64,000 bases of DNA. It comes from Streptomyces cucumeris (lineage in GTDB: Bacteria > Actinomycetota > Actinomycetes > Streptomycetales > Streptomycetaceae). The notes under the pieces are model-generated. The model searched no databases and had not been told where the DNA came from. It saw only the letters and a program-made list of their open reading frames with translations. The first letter of the stretch is position 1. Each line of letters starts with the position of its first letter. Positions 8,161 to 15,645 of the stretch are shown here, piece after piece. The stretch lies in contig NZ_JANCLX010000014.1 of the NCBI RefSeq assembly GCF_024295805.1, forward strand, positions 1 to 64,000. The letters run 5' to 3'. The translations under genes and the position numbers were made by a program.

Positions 8161-8717
8161 CGAATCTCCTGGATGAGGATGTCCCGGGTGTCCCACGGGG
8201 TGTGCCGTTCCCTCAGGCGGAACATGACGCCTTCTTCGCACAGGTAGGGAATCAGTACCCGTCCTTTGCGTATTTCCTGGTGATCGGTGTTCATGTCGTC
8301 ACCCATGATCAGTCCGGGCTTCCGGAGTAGGTCCAGGGCCAGCAGGTACTCGCGCATCGTTGCTGACCCCGAATTGTCGCAGTCCAGATAGATGACGTCG
8401 AACGTTTCCTTCTCGGCAACCATCCTTGCCATCACCTTCAGGGAGTCCCCGGCGTGGAACGTGCACAAGTTGCCCAGCCCCTCCCGGTCCACCGCCTCCC
8501 GGGCCTCTCCAGGGTTCAGGTCGACTCCCACCAGTTCGCTCCCGTGGTGCGCCTTCAGGAGCCGAGCGAACGCCAGGGTTGAATGCCCATCCCCGTCCCG
8601 ATGTTCTTCGTCAAGGTTTCGCAATACGCCGACCTCCAGCACGCGCAGCGATTCCTTCTTCGTGCTCTCCATGAAAGCAGGCAGTTCTTCGCGGATGATG
8701 TCGCCGATGGTCGTCAC
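8157..8717 (-). CDS. SAM-dependent methyltransferase (class I, O-methyltransferase-like)
   Basis: 186 aa. VLEVGVLRN...DGDGHST (residues ~26-46) is motif I with the Gly-rich SAM loop; VGVDLNP (~63) gives the acidic ribose-binding strand; FDVIYLDCDNSG (~104) is motif IV; GDDMNTDH (~138) may bind metal. The layout matches small-molecule methyltransferases of the Methyltransf_24 type. Substrate unknown. Followed by the coupled conserved gene. The intergenic DNA upstream on this strand has an AT-rich stretch that may hold the promoter. Confidence 0.8.
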   Translation of the reverse strand: MTTIGDIIREELPAFMESTKKESLRVLEVGVLRNLDEEHRDGDGHSTLAFARLLKAHHGSELVGVDLNPGEAREAVDREGLGNLCTFHAGDSLKVMARMVAEKETFDVIYLDCDNSGSATMREYLLALDLLRKPGLIMGDDMNTDHQEIRKGRVLIPYLCEEGVMFRLRERHTPWDTRDILIQEIR

Positions 8718-8940
8718 CCAAAGAGCGTATCTGAGTTGCCTTAAATGAGAGACCGTGCAGTCGGGGTTATCAAAAATAGTGTGTCAGGCACCCCGTGCTC
8801 CTCGACCCTCGTCAGGGTTGCCCTGCCTTGTCGACTTACTCCGCGCTCGACTGCACCTCAGAGCCTGCAGCGGTGTGCCGGTCTTCGCTCCTTCGATATC
8901 CTGCGGGCGCGCACTCGCTGTCAACCGCCGAGGATCCGCC

Positions 8941-9351
8941 ATGAGGTTCACCCATGAACAGGTCGCACGCGTCATCCATGAAGCGAACAGGGCCGTACAG
9001 CAGATCGTGGGAGATCCTGCCCCTTCATCGGAGTGGGCTACCTCCTCTTGGCGTGAGCGTCAGGCCACTACACAGGGCGTCTATCGCGCCCTCGAGGGTC
9101 GAACCCCCCAGCAGCTTCACCAGGACTGGTGCGACCACAAAGTCGCTCACGGCTGGCGCTTCGGCCCCGTTAAGAGCGAGCAGGCCAGGACCCATCCCTG
9201 CCTTGTTCCCTACGAGGATCTACCGATGGAACAGCGCATCAAAGATGAGATCTTTCTTGCCATCGCCGACATCTTGGCCCCACACGTACAGGTTCCCCGG
9301 CGAGCAAACGCCGCAGGGGGGTCAGTCGGTCTCCTCCATGAGCGGCTCTAG
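8941..9351 (+). CDS. RyR-domain protein
   Basis: 136 aa. Residues ~28-105 match the RyR repeat: WRERQATTQGVYRALEGRTP, then HQDWCDHKVAHGWRFGPVK and HPCLVPYEDLPMEQRIKD, with the conserved Trp, GW and HP..P..LP elements. RyR repeats came to notice in ryanodine receptors and occur in bacteria and phages, where a nucleotide-ligand role has been proposed. GAGG precedes the ATG by eight bases. The 3' end overlaps the convergent small-terminase gene by 30 bases. Confidence 0.85.
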   Translation: MRFTHEQVARVIHEANRAVQQIVGDPAPSSEWATSSWRERQATTQGVYRALEGRTPQQLHQDWCDHKVAHGWRFGPVKSEQARTHPCLVPYEDLPMEQRIKDEIFLAIADILAPHVQVPRRANAAGGSVGLLHERL

Positions 9352-9897
9352 CTCGACGGGTCCGGCGCCAGCCCCCATCTTCACTGTGGCTGCCGCGTTT
9401 CGCGCGATGGCGTCAGCCGCCATGGCGGGGAACGAGCTGTTCCACATCATCTCGACGGCATCTCTCGACTCCTCCGGCAAGACTTCGACCAGCCTCTCCA
9501 GCATCCCCACCCGCAGGGCTTCGATCGATGCGGTTACGAGTTGCGTCTGGGCTTGTGTCAATCGGACCTGCTCATCCCTCAGCCGGTCCTTCTTCAGGTC
9601 CATCAGCTCGGTGATCTCTCGGATCGTGTCGATCATGTTCTTCACATTCCGGCCCTGCGTCAGCAGGTCACCGTCCATCACCTGTTGCCACAGGGCCCCG
9701 ATGACCCGCTCGAGCCGGTTGAGCTGGAGCATCCGCATCTGCACAACGGACATCGACGTCGCCTGATTCTCCAGGTACGACGTCATCCGTTCGTGTACGA
9801 CCTCGACATCCATCCCCACCCGGGCGGAGATCTGCGCGAGCGTCATGCCCTGGGCTGCATAGTCGACCATCACCTGGGCAAGTGAGTCGTGCGCCAT
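9322..9897 (-). CDS. Small terminase subunit (putative)
   Basis: 191 aa, start M-A-H-D-S with GGGGAG upstream. The N-terminus has a helix-turn-helix (MTLAQISARVGMDVEVVHERM, about residues 17-37 including the lead-in); the centre is a long helix with Gln/Leu heptads (~60-130), and the C-terminus is Ala/Gly-rich. An HTH plus oligomerising helix is the architecture of small terminases that recognise the packaging site. It lies on the same strand as terL but 3.2 kb away, separated by accessory genes in both orientations. Confidence 0.65.
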   Translation of the reverse strand: MAHDSLAQVMVDYAAQGMTLAQISARVGMDVEVVHERMTSYLENQATSMSVVQMRMLQLNRLERVIGALWQQVMDGDLLTQGRNVKNMIDTIREITELMDLKKDRLRDEQVRLTQAQTQLVTASIEALRVGMLERLVEVLPEESRDAVEMMWNSSFPAMAADAIARNAAATVKMGAGAGPVELEPLMEETD

Positions 9898-9935
9898 CAG
9901 CTCGTCTCCCCTTGAGCGGACCTCACTTCGCTCCC

Positions 9936-10085
9936 TCACTCTTCCTTGAGTGGCACTCTCTTCACGACCCGAATCCCGTTCTGGTAGATCGGGTGACGAC
10001 TGCTCTCCAGCAGTCGTTCCAGCCACTCGAGGACCATGCCGTTGTCCATGTCGAGCCTCAGTGTCACTTCCTGGGTGTTCTCCAT
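9936..10085 (-). CDS. Very small unknown protein
   Basis: 49 aa: begins MENTQEVTLRLDMDNG and ends VVKRVPLKEE, with a central WLERLLESSRHPIY helix. It fits exactly between the protease and small-terminase genes on the same strand (18 and 38 base gaps) and has phage-like codon use. The ribosome site is weak (AGGGGC one base from the ATG). Function unknown. Confidence 0.6.
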   Translation of the reverse strand: MENTQEVTLRLDMDNGMVLEWLERLLESSRHPIYQNGIRVVKRVPLKEE

Positions 10086-10103
10086 GCCCCTATGACAGCA
10101 TGC

Positions 10104-11000
10104 TCAAATCGAAATACCTACTTCAGACCATGCTTCACGCACGGCCGAACTCAGTCCGCCCGAATGCGTGCATGTTGCCGTCGCCAGGTTCCGGAAGCCA
10201 GACCGTGGACCAAGGTCCTGCATGGCCCGTCGCCACATTGCCAGCGGCCTGCCCCAGCTCGGCTCGCCAGTCTTCTCGCAGAGTAGTGCGAAAGCCCGGT
10301 TCGGGATCCCGGAGTTAATGTGCACACCTCCGTTGTCCCCCCGAATTTTCTGGTACTGGTCCATGTGGCCTGGCTGTGGATCCCTCCCAAGTATCGGTGA
10401 GTCATAGGCCGAGCCGGGGTTCCTCATGTCCCGTACAGCAGAGACGCCATCGAGCATGATCTCCTCTCCGATCCGCCAGTCGGTCTGATCCTGGGCTGTC
10501 CACTGCTGCACGCACACACCAAAGACGTCGGCCAGGTGCTCGTTCAGGGCTCCCGATTCACCGGAGTAGAGCAGGCCCGGCCCGAGCGCGACCAGGGCGT
10601 GCCCGAATTCGTGGGCCATGATGTCCAGTGACGCCGTGAAGTCCCCGAAGACCTGGCCGTCCCCTTCGCCAAAGATCAGATAGCTCCCATTGAAAAAAGC
10701 GTTAGCGTACCCCACTCCGTAGCGCACAACTCCGTCGGGGAACTCGCTGACATCTAGCGCCTGAGAGATGGCGTATGCGTGGCTTGATACCCGGTCCGCC
10801 ATGTCGTCATTGTCGGTGACGAGCTTTCCGGGGATTGCCGTTCGATTGGAGGCTGAGTAGACCCTGATGGGGCCCCTCACCTTCACCCCGTCTGCCCGCT
10901 CGCTTCGCAGAGATGCATCCACCCGGATCCCCGAAGCGAAAGAAGCGTCAGCTTCTGCGACCCTCTTCGCTATATGCGGGGGAATGAAAAAACAGACCAT
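10104..11000 (-). CDS. Thermolysin-family (M4) metalloprotease, protealysin-like
   Basis: 298 aa. Zinc motif HEFGH (130-134), third ligand Glu154 in GALNEHLADVFG and catalytic His227 in GGVHINSGI are all intact. The protein starts with MVCFFIPPHI, like the short propeptides of cytoplasmic or non-classically exported protealysin-type enzymes, and has no Sec signal. It would cleave peptide bonds before hydrophobic residues. No Shine-Dalgarno is visible. It heads a minus-strand group with the 49-aa gene and the small terminase. An M4 protease in a phage genome is unusual; lysogen fitness or host interaction is possible. Confidence 0.88.
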   Translation of the reverse strand: MVCFFIPPHIAKRVAEADASFASGIRVDASLRSERADGVKVRGPIRVYSASNRTAIPGKLVTDNDDMADRVSSHAYAISQALDVSEFPDGVVRYGVGYANAFFNGSYLIFGEGDGQVFGDFTASLDIMAHEFGHALVALGPGLLYSGESGALNEHLADVFGVCVQQWTAQDQTDWRIGEEIMLDGVSAVRDMRNPGSAYDSPILGRDPQPGHMDQYQKIRGDNGGVHINSGIPNRAFALLCEKTGEPSWGRPLAMWRRAMQDLGPRSGFRNLATATCTHSGGLSSAVREAWSEVGISI

Positions 11001-11116
11001 ACGGGAAGTCTACGCAGTTTGGGTAGCCATGAAAGATGTGGCGCGTCTGTTCACGCATGACTGGCATCTTTGGCAAGGACCCTGCGCGTAGCCAACTTCG
11101 ACGATAGGGTGAAAAC

Positions 11117-11515
11117 ATGGAACAGGGATGGCAGGTCACCGTGGTTGCCACCGGCCCCTCTTCGCTACCGACGGATGATCAATTTGAAGCACTTCACAAA
11201 CGCCTCAAAGGGGTCATCAGGCATGATGCCGACACCGGCCGCCTGACGATGGTGTGGCGAGTCATGGCGCCCACGGCCTGGCAGGCCGCGGAGGTGGCCT
11301 CACTGAGGGCGGACAACGCCTTGCGGCTCGACCTGGACGGCGAGCCAGAAGTCAAGCAAGTTCACGTCGTTGTCGCTGAGGAAGTCGAAGTTCCTGATGA
11401 GTTGAAGCGATTCCTGGGGACCACCGCTACCCTCTGGGTTGGAGCCCCCTGTGCCGGACGGCGGTCACAGTGGGCTCCTTACATTCTGTCGCAACTTGAC
11501 CCACGGAGGGTGTAA
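11117..11515 (+). CDS. Unknown protein
   Basis: 132 aa, AGGGTGA site before the ATG. Begins with a beta-strand-rich segment (WQVTVVATGP), then an amphipathic helix (FEALHKRLKGVI), a second strand/helix unit with AWQAAEVASLRADNAL and acidic strands (VHVVVAEEVEVPDEL). The repeated alternation of strand and helix suggests a small ferredoxin-like fold. Function unknown. Single-gene plus-strand unit divergent from the M4 protease. Confidence 0.75.
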   Translation: MEQGWQVTVVATGPSSLPTDDQFEALHKRLKGVIRHDADTGRLTMVWRVMAPTAWQAAEVASLRADNALRLDLDGEPEVKQVHVVVAEEVEVPDELKRFLGTTATLWVGAPCAGRRSQWAPYILSQLDPRRV

Positions 11516-11659
11516 GATTCTCTGTGAGTACAGAGACGTACCCACTCCGCGACTGTGGATCAGGCCAAGAACGGTAGCCACGGCCCCACCCACCCAAACC
11601 GTGCGAGCGGCTAGGGCTGAAGTCGATGCTACGAGGGTTGGCGCAAACAAAACCGTCTC
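11516..11659. other. Gene-free segment downstream of integrase, possible attP region
   Basis: No ORF. It contains an inverted repeat TCTCTG/CAGAGA (11518-11535) just after the 11117 gene and then about 120 bases of unremarkable sequence next to the integrase 3' end, where attP sites of tyrosine integrases often lie. No tRNA 3'-end-like core was recognised, so attP is only a positional guess. Confidence 0.25.
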
Positions 11660-11697
11660 CTGCGGGCGGCCACTTTCCTATGGGTGGCCGCCCGCAG
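11660..11697 (-). terminator. Terminator of integrase unit
   Basis: Perfect 14-bp stem CTGCGGGCGGCCAC/GTGGCCGCCCGCAG (11660-11673, 11684-11697). Read on the minus strand it lies just after the integrase stop and is followed by GAGACGGTTTTG. Confidence 0.75.
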
Positions 11698-11702
11698 CGC
11701 GT

Positions 11703-12833
11703 TCAATCCCCCTGAGCAGCTTCCTCACCTTGGTCGCCGACTTCAGTGAAACGACTCACCAAGTGCCCATACACGCTCGCCGCATCTCTGGCGTGTTGCG
11801 CCCGCCGCTTACTCTTCTCCCTCAGCCGGATGTACCGACGCGTCGTCTCGATTGACGAGTGATCTGCGTACTCCTGGATCTCCTCCATGGGTACCCCGTC
11901 GTCATGCATGTGCGTCAGTCGGGAAGCTCGTAGCACGTGAGGCGTAAGATCACGACCTGACAGCACCCCGGCCAGTTTGCCCAGTCTGGTGAGGAGGCGG
12001 TCGACCGCGTGACGGTCCATGGGGTTGCCGTCATCGTCAACTAGTAGCGGCCCTGAACTTCTTCCAGCTGTGGCGAGTTGAGCCAGTCTCCACAGATCCG
12101 ACGGAACCTCCCAGGAGCGCCGCTTGTCGCCCTTCCTTCTGAGGTTCAGCTTCTTCTTCTCGCCCTGTTGTCTAAGGTGCGAGAGCTGTGCCTCGCAGCA
12201 TTCCGTGACTCGGCCCGCCAGTGTGTAGATAAGCACCACAACGAGTGCCTGCCGAACAGTCTCAGCCGCCGCCACAACCGCTTGGAATTCGTGCTTTTCC
12301 AGGACCGGGGTGGCGGTGGTTTCGTCATTGGGGTCGATATAGGCGCGGTCATGCTTAGTGACTGGAGAGGCGATTCGTTCTTTCTTCTTCCAGGCCACAA
12401 ATTTAGTGAAAGACGTCAGGCATGAGAGTCTTCGATTTATGGTTCGCGGGCTGGCACCCTTCGCTTTCTGGATCTTAGTCCAGGTCTCAACCATCCCGGG
12501 CGAGATGGCGCCCACATGAAAATGGGAATGCCCACCCAGCTCCCTTGCTACGCCAGCCCATAGGCGAATGTCGTCGGCGTAGTCGCGCTTGGACTGCGTC
12601 GCCCGAACTGCCTCGGAGCCTAGCCAGGAGGAAACCAGAACGAAGGTTTCCCGGTCACAAAGTTCGGCCAGCAGGTCCAGGCGGTGACGCCGTTCACCAA
12701 GTCGCCGGGTGCGCGGGTCTCGAGGCGCAACCGTTCCGAGCGTGTTTCGCAGCCAGAAAACAGCTTTCTCCGCGCCTTCGCCTTGTGTCACTTCAGCGCG
12801 GGGTGGCGGCGTCATCTCATGTGGGGATCTCAC
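11703..12833 (-). CDS. int: Tyrosine-family integrase
   Basis: 376 aa. A SAM-like core-binding domain spans ~80-160. The catalytic domain has all expected residues: Arg208 (LAGRVTE), Lys234 (LRRKGDK), His299/Arg302 (TPHVLRASR), His325 (YADHSS) and Tyr334 (TRRYIRL). It catalyses site-specific recombination between attP and attB, which marks the element as temperate. No ribosome site is clear before the GTG at 12833; a later ATG (MTPPP, 12815) is possible. It is downstream of two unknown genes and a GntR regulator on the same strand. Confidence 0.93.
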   Translation of the reverse strand: MRSPHEMTPPPRAEVTQGEGAEKAVFWLRNTLGTVAPRDPRTRRLGERRHRLDLLAELCDRETFVLVSSWLGSEAVRATQSKRDYADDIRLWAGVARELGGHSHFHVGAISPGMVETWTKIQKAKGASPRTINRRLSCLTSFTKFVAWKKKERIASPVTKHDRAYIDPNDETTATPVLEKHEFQAVVAAAETVRQALVVVLIYTLAGRVTECCEAQLSHLRQQGEKKKLNLRRKGDKRRSWEVPSDLWRLAQLATAGRSSGPLLVDDDGNPMDRHAVDRLLTRLGKLAGVLSGRDLTPHVLRASRLTHMHDDGVPMEEIQEYADHSSIETTRRYIRLREKSKRRAQHARDAASVYGHLVSRFTEVGDQGEEAAQGD

Positions 12834-12900
12834 GACTAAATAATGGCAATTTCTCGCTAGTTTTCAGGCTATTTTCGCGGGCGATTCGCGCCAAGATCCC

Positions 12901-12940
12901 CCATTCGACCGGACTACATGAAGCGGGTCCGGCCGAATGG
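12901..12940 (-). terminator. Inverted repeat between integrase and upstream gene
   Basis: Stem CCATTCGACCGGAC/GTCCGGCCGAATGG (12901-12914, 12927-12940) with one mismatch and a 12-base loop. No T-tract, so it could be a weak terminator after the 12960 gene or a regulatory hairpin before int. Confidence 0.5.
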
Positions 12941-12959
12941 GCAAAGAGGCAGGCGCTTG

Positions 12960-13454
12960 TCACTCGAGCCGGGCCGTCTTGAGGCGCCCTTCCTCCAGCG
13001 CGGCCAACTGGCGCTCGGACGAGAGCTCATTGAGAAACTGAGCCTCTCCCCATACTTCCCGCCGGTAGCGGCTGGCCTCCTCCTCCGTGTTGCCCTTCAG
13101 GTGCACCCAGGCCGCATCACACCAGGGATCCCGCCTCAAGAACCGGTGCATCCGGCCATGGTCGAAGCACCACGCGTAGCCGATGGATGGCTCCAGCACG
13201 TTCTCCTCCGACCCGGTCAGCCAGGTAAAGCCGAGCCCGGAGCCATCGACCATATCCACGGCGGAAACCCGGAATGACCTACCCCTGACGTCCTCCAGGA
13301 TCCCGGAGACCCACTTCTTTGCCACTTCCTCGAGCCACAACTCCCAGGCGCCGCCATGAGGCTTCAGCTCTTCCGTGCCGACCTCGACGCGGCGTCCAAC
13401 GACAGGGCACCCATCCTGCGTCACCCAAACTGAAACGTATCGAGTGTCAGTCAC
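12960..13454 (-). CDS. Unknown protein, lysogeny module
   Basis: 164 aa, start overlapping the upstream stop by ATGA. Tryptophan-rich (WVTQDG, WELWLEEVAKKWV, FTWLTGSEEN, YAWCFDHGRMHRF); the C-terminal 30 residues are a charged helix. No HTH, membrane or signal segment. Cotranscribed with the 13451 gene and upstream of the integrase; function unknown. Confidence 0.75.
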   Translation of the reverse strand: MTDTRYVSVWVTQDGCPVVGRRVEVGTEELKPHGGAWELWLEEVAKKWVSGILEDVRGRSFRVSAVDMVDGSGLGFTWLTGSEENVLEPSIGYAWCFDHGRMHRFLRRDPWCDAAWVHLKGNTEEEASRYRREVWGEAQFLNELSSERQLAALEEGRLKTARLE

Positions 13455-13816
13455 TTCTTCCCCCTTGTTGCGGTGGTCCCGAGCTTGCGATCAGCGCCTA
13501 CTGCAAGCTCGGCGCAGTACCACGCGAACTTTTTGGTGTAGTCCACATGTCCGACCGCTAGCCGTTCGACGTCTGCGACATTCATTAGCAGGAGTGGCCG
13601 CATGCCAGCGTCTTGTCGAATCCGGCAGACCTCCGCAAACATCACGCCCCGCTCAAAGCGAGCCCACTCGCATTCCAGTCCACCGTCAGGGGCGCTAACC
13701 AAGCGCTCACGCTTGGGTCGTTCCTCCTGCGCCTTCATGAGTTCGGAGTGAAGGCGGCGGAAGATCTCTTGGAGGGAATGCTTAGGCTGCTGGTTTTCTT
13801 CTGGTGTTTGGGGCAT
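13451..13816 (-). CDS. Unknown protein, lysogeny module
   Basis: 121 aa, mostly helical with charged N- and C-terminal ends. FAEVCRIRQDAGMRPLLLMNVADVERLAVGHVDYT is a continuous helix-turn stretch but not a clear HTH. GGAAAGGGAAG precedes the ATG. The upstream 106-base gap carries a -10-like TATAGC overlapping the inverted repeat at 13853-13877, so the gene probably has its own regulated promoter. Confidence 0.75.
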   Translation of the reverse strand: MPQTPEENQQPKHSLQEIFRRLHSELMKAQEERPKRERLVSAPDGGLECEWARFERGVMFAEVCRIRQDAGMRPLLLMNVADVERLAVGHVDYTKKFAWYCAELAVGADRKLGTTATRGKK

Positions 13817-13852
13817 CTTTCGTCTTCCCTTTCCGTGTCTTTTCGGTGCTAT

Positions 13853-13877
13853 AGTGGCTCATATTTTGTCAGCCACT
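13853..13877 (-). promoter_or_regulatory. Operator-like inverted repeat overlapping a promoter
   Basis: Perfect 7-bp arms AGTGGCT/AGCCACT (13853-13859, 13871-13877) around an AT-rich centre. On the minus strand it overlaps TATAGC, a plausible -10 for the 13451 gene. A dimeric repressor such as the adjacent GntR protein is the obvious candidate ligand (inference). Confidence 0.5.
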
Positions 13878-13922
13878 GACGGCGTTCGAGGCGTCTTTTA
13901 CCTTGCGTTTTATCCATTTCTG

Positions 13923-14612
13923 TTACATGTTTTCCACTAAGAACGGAACCAGGGGATCTCCGTGGTCTTGTCGGGCTCGTTCGGGCCAAATGCGGAGGGC
14001 GACGTCTTCATCTGGAGGCTTCGGTCCGCCGAACTCAGCAATGGCGGGCTGCCTGTCGGGACGCTTCGCTCCGTCGCGGAGGATGGCTCGCGCGGAGTCA
14101 ATCAAGTGTTGATCTGCCTCAGTGGGTCCATTGCCTACGAGGCGACGCGCCGCTGAGAGAAAGGCTTCGCTCATCCAGCGGAGCAGGCTCCGGTCCAGGG
14201 TGGTCAGCGTCGACACGTCCACCCTTCGAGGGGGAATCACTTTTTCGGGATCTCGATCGGAGTGTTCCCAGTCGGGATCTCCGCCAACATCCAGTGTTGG
14301 GTGGGTAGTTCCTGCGGGGAAGGTCGTGCTGGACAGCGCTCGGCACATGCTTGCGGCTGCCATTACGTCCAGGACTGGGTTCGCCTTCATTGGCGGTCGC
14401 TCCAGTACGAACGTCCCTCGACCAGCCTCCCCTCGGGTGAGTCCGGCGCGACGCAGCTTGGCTAGGGCCGAGGCCGCGGTTCCAGTAGCCACACCGTACG
14501 AGGACATGATCTTCGATTGAGATGGAAGGGCTTCCCCTGCCCTGATCATTCGTAGATGGATGGCCAGGGCGAGGTCGCCCGCGATCCGCTCGGCAGGTGT
14601 CTCTTCTGACAT
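13923..14612 (-). CDS. GntR-family regulator, candidate lysogeny repressor
   Basis: 229 aa. The N-terminal winged helix is clear: GDLALAIHLRMIRAGEALPS, then KIMSSYGVATGTAASALAKL as the recognition helix and a wing ending in GRGTFVLERP (residues ~10-72). The C-terminal ~155 residues match no ligand domain I know and are rich in Pro/Asp. It sits upstream of the integrase unit, with an inverted repeat at its own promoter, so it may control lysogeny as GntR-type Kor repressors do in actinobacterial integrative elements. The role is inferred. Confidence 0.8.
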   Translation of the reverse strand: MSEETPAERIAGDLALAIHLRMIRAGEALPSQSKIMSSYGVATGTAASALAKLRRAGLTRGEAGRGTFVLERPPMKANPVLDVMAAASMCRALSSTTFPAGTTHPTLDVGGDPDWEHSDRDPEKVIPPRRVDVSTLTTLDRSLLRWMSEAFLSAARRLVGNGPTEADQHLIDSARAILRDGAKRPDRQPAIAEFGGPKPPDEDVALRIWPERARQDHGDPLVPFLVENM

Positions 14613-14618
14613 GCCGTC

Positions 14619-14652
14619 AACCTATCACGCAGACTAGACGGTTCGATAGATT
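14619..14652 (-). promoter_or_regulatory. Promoter/operator of GntR gene
   Basis: Inverted repeat AACCTATC/GATAGATT (14619-14626, 14645-14652; one mismatch) lies 7 bases upstream of the start codon. On the minus strand TAGTCT sits between the arms as a possible -10. Autoregulation is likely. Confidence 0.5.
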
Positions 14653-14922
14653 TTCGTGAGCGCTTAATACAGGTTATGCGCTCGACCCCTGGATGATCTT
14701 GCATTGATGCTCAACTTGTCGAGGGGGATCTGCCTTCCAGCTGACGATCAGTCAATCGTCAGACCCCCGCCCTCTGGAGTCGCTTCGGGATTGATTCATC
14801 CCCCTCGGCCCGTTGTGTCGACCGAGGGCGACCTCCGCTCCAGGTGGTGTGCCCTCAGTCCGCGCCTACGTTATGCGCTTCCGAGAGAGCGATCCTAAGC
14901 GCAGCCGCTCGCAGCGCGACCT
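14653..14922. other. Gene-free stretch upstream of GntR regulator
   Basis: No convincing ORF. The only clear element is the hairpin at 14741-14762. The remainder is ordinary GC-rich sequence. Confidence 0.5.
14741..14762 (-). terminator. Hairpin after the 14923 gene
   Basis: Perfect 8-bp arms CTGACGAT/ATCGTCAG, 6-base loop. Placed 160 bases past the minus-strand gene; no strong T-tract, so the terminator assignment is tentative. Confidence 0.4.
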
Positions 14923-15123
14923 TCAGTCGCGGGGCTCTGGGGGTTCTTCTGGGTGGAGATCTGCGGGTAGCTGTGCATCGCAATCCGGGCAAAGGTGGGC
15001 AACCAGTTCACCCGTTGGTTGAGCATGAACCGCTATCGGCGTGAGGTGGTTACACGCACCCCGGACCCACCTCACTCGCTCAGCGAAACTCAAGACCTCG
15101 ATCCACTCCCAGCGCTCATCCAT
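14923..15123 (-). CDS. Small zinc-ribbon-like conserved phage protein
   Basis: 66 aa. CNHLTPIAVHAQPTGE...HLCPDCDAQLP resembles a frequent actinobacterial phage/plasmid pattern (C-x-H...TGE.VA.LC..CDAQL), with C-x2-C and Cys-x-His metal ligands. The start M-D-E-R is chosen by protein sense; no good ribosome site is visible, and an in-frame GTG 13 codons upstream is an alternative. It overlaps the divergent 15025 gene by 99 bases. Confidence 0.6.
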   Translation of the reverse strand: MDERWEWIEVLSFAERVRWVRGACNHLTPIAVHAQPTGELVAHLCPDCDAQLPADLHPEEPPEPRD

Positions 15124-15282
15124 GTCGCCGACCGTAGCGCACCGCCAGCGTTTGCGACTCACCCCTGTGGCGACTGTCTGTCATGGCATGCCGAGGTCGT
15201 GCGAGTGCAAGGCGAAATCTTGGTGCGAGAGTGGCACGCCGTGGACTGCCCTCAGTTCCAGCAACTCCTCGCCGATGACTGA
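15025..15282 (+). CDS. Small CxxC protein with uncertain start
   Basis: The C-terminal half (GDCLSWHAEVVRVQGEIL... to the stop) is convincingly coding and recalls a common Streptomyces phage protein. The first usable in-frame start is ATG at 15025, deep inside the antisense gene, and residues 1-~35 look like shadow sequence. Either the start is unusual or the gene lost its 5' end. No ribosome site. Confidence 0.45.
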   Translation: MNRYRREVVTRTPDPPHSLSETQDLDPLPALIHVADRSAPPAFATHPCGDCLSWHAEVVRVQGEILVREWHAVDCPQFQQLLADD

Positions 15283-15285
15283 GGG

Positions 15286-15315
15286 TTGACGTTCGGACAC
15301 TAAGTGGCCTAGGCT
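15286..15315 (+). promoter_or_regulatory. Promoter with GGCCTAGGCT palindrome (copy 2)
   Basis: -35 TTGACG (15286-15291), 18-base spacer, -10 TAGGCT (15310-15315). The palindrome half GGCCTAGG (15306-15313) overlaps the -10. The leader has a hairpin CTAGGG/CCCTAG (15320-15325, 15338-15343). It drives the 15358-22933 gene series. Confidence 0.75.
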
Positions 15316-15357
15316 ACTTCTAGGGCTACCAAGGGACCCCTAGAGAACTGAGGTGAC

Positions 15358-15645
15358 ATGGGAAGCTCTTCTACTTGTTGCTGCGGATGCGGTAAACCGG
15401 TTTCCTACGCCCGGGATTTTGCCCCTGGCGGGCACGACAAGGCTGCCGAGTCTGCGCTCATTACTCTCGTGTACGGAAATGTGGCCAACTTCCTGAGGGA
15501 GCATGGCTATGGGCCGGATAATTCCGTCATCGAAGCTGCCGTTGGGTCTGGAGCCTGGCAGGAGTGCCCCAAGTGTAGCTATAGGGGTGCACCAAAAGGC
15601 ATTCGCGATCACATGAACAAGAATCACAGAGATGCGGATGGCTAG
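15358..15645 (+). CDS. Small zinc-finger-like protein
   Basis: 95 aa, GAGGTGAC site. Two metal-site candidates: CCCGCGKP at residues 7-14 and C-x2-C...H-x4-H (CPKCSYRG...RDHMNKNH) at ~70-90. The central FAPGGHDKAAESALITLVYG...FLREHGY stretch recalls a phage family with GHD and HGY motifs. First gene under promoter copy 2; function unknown, probably nucleic-acid binding. Confidence 0.8.
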   Translation: MGSSSTCCCGCGKPVSYARDFAPGGHDKAAESALITLVYGNVANFLREHGYGPDNSVIEAAVGSGAWQECPKCSYRGAPKGIRDHMNKNHRDADG

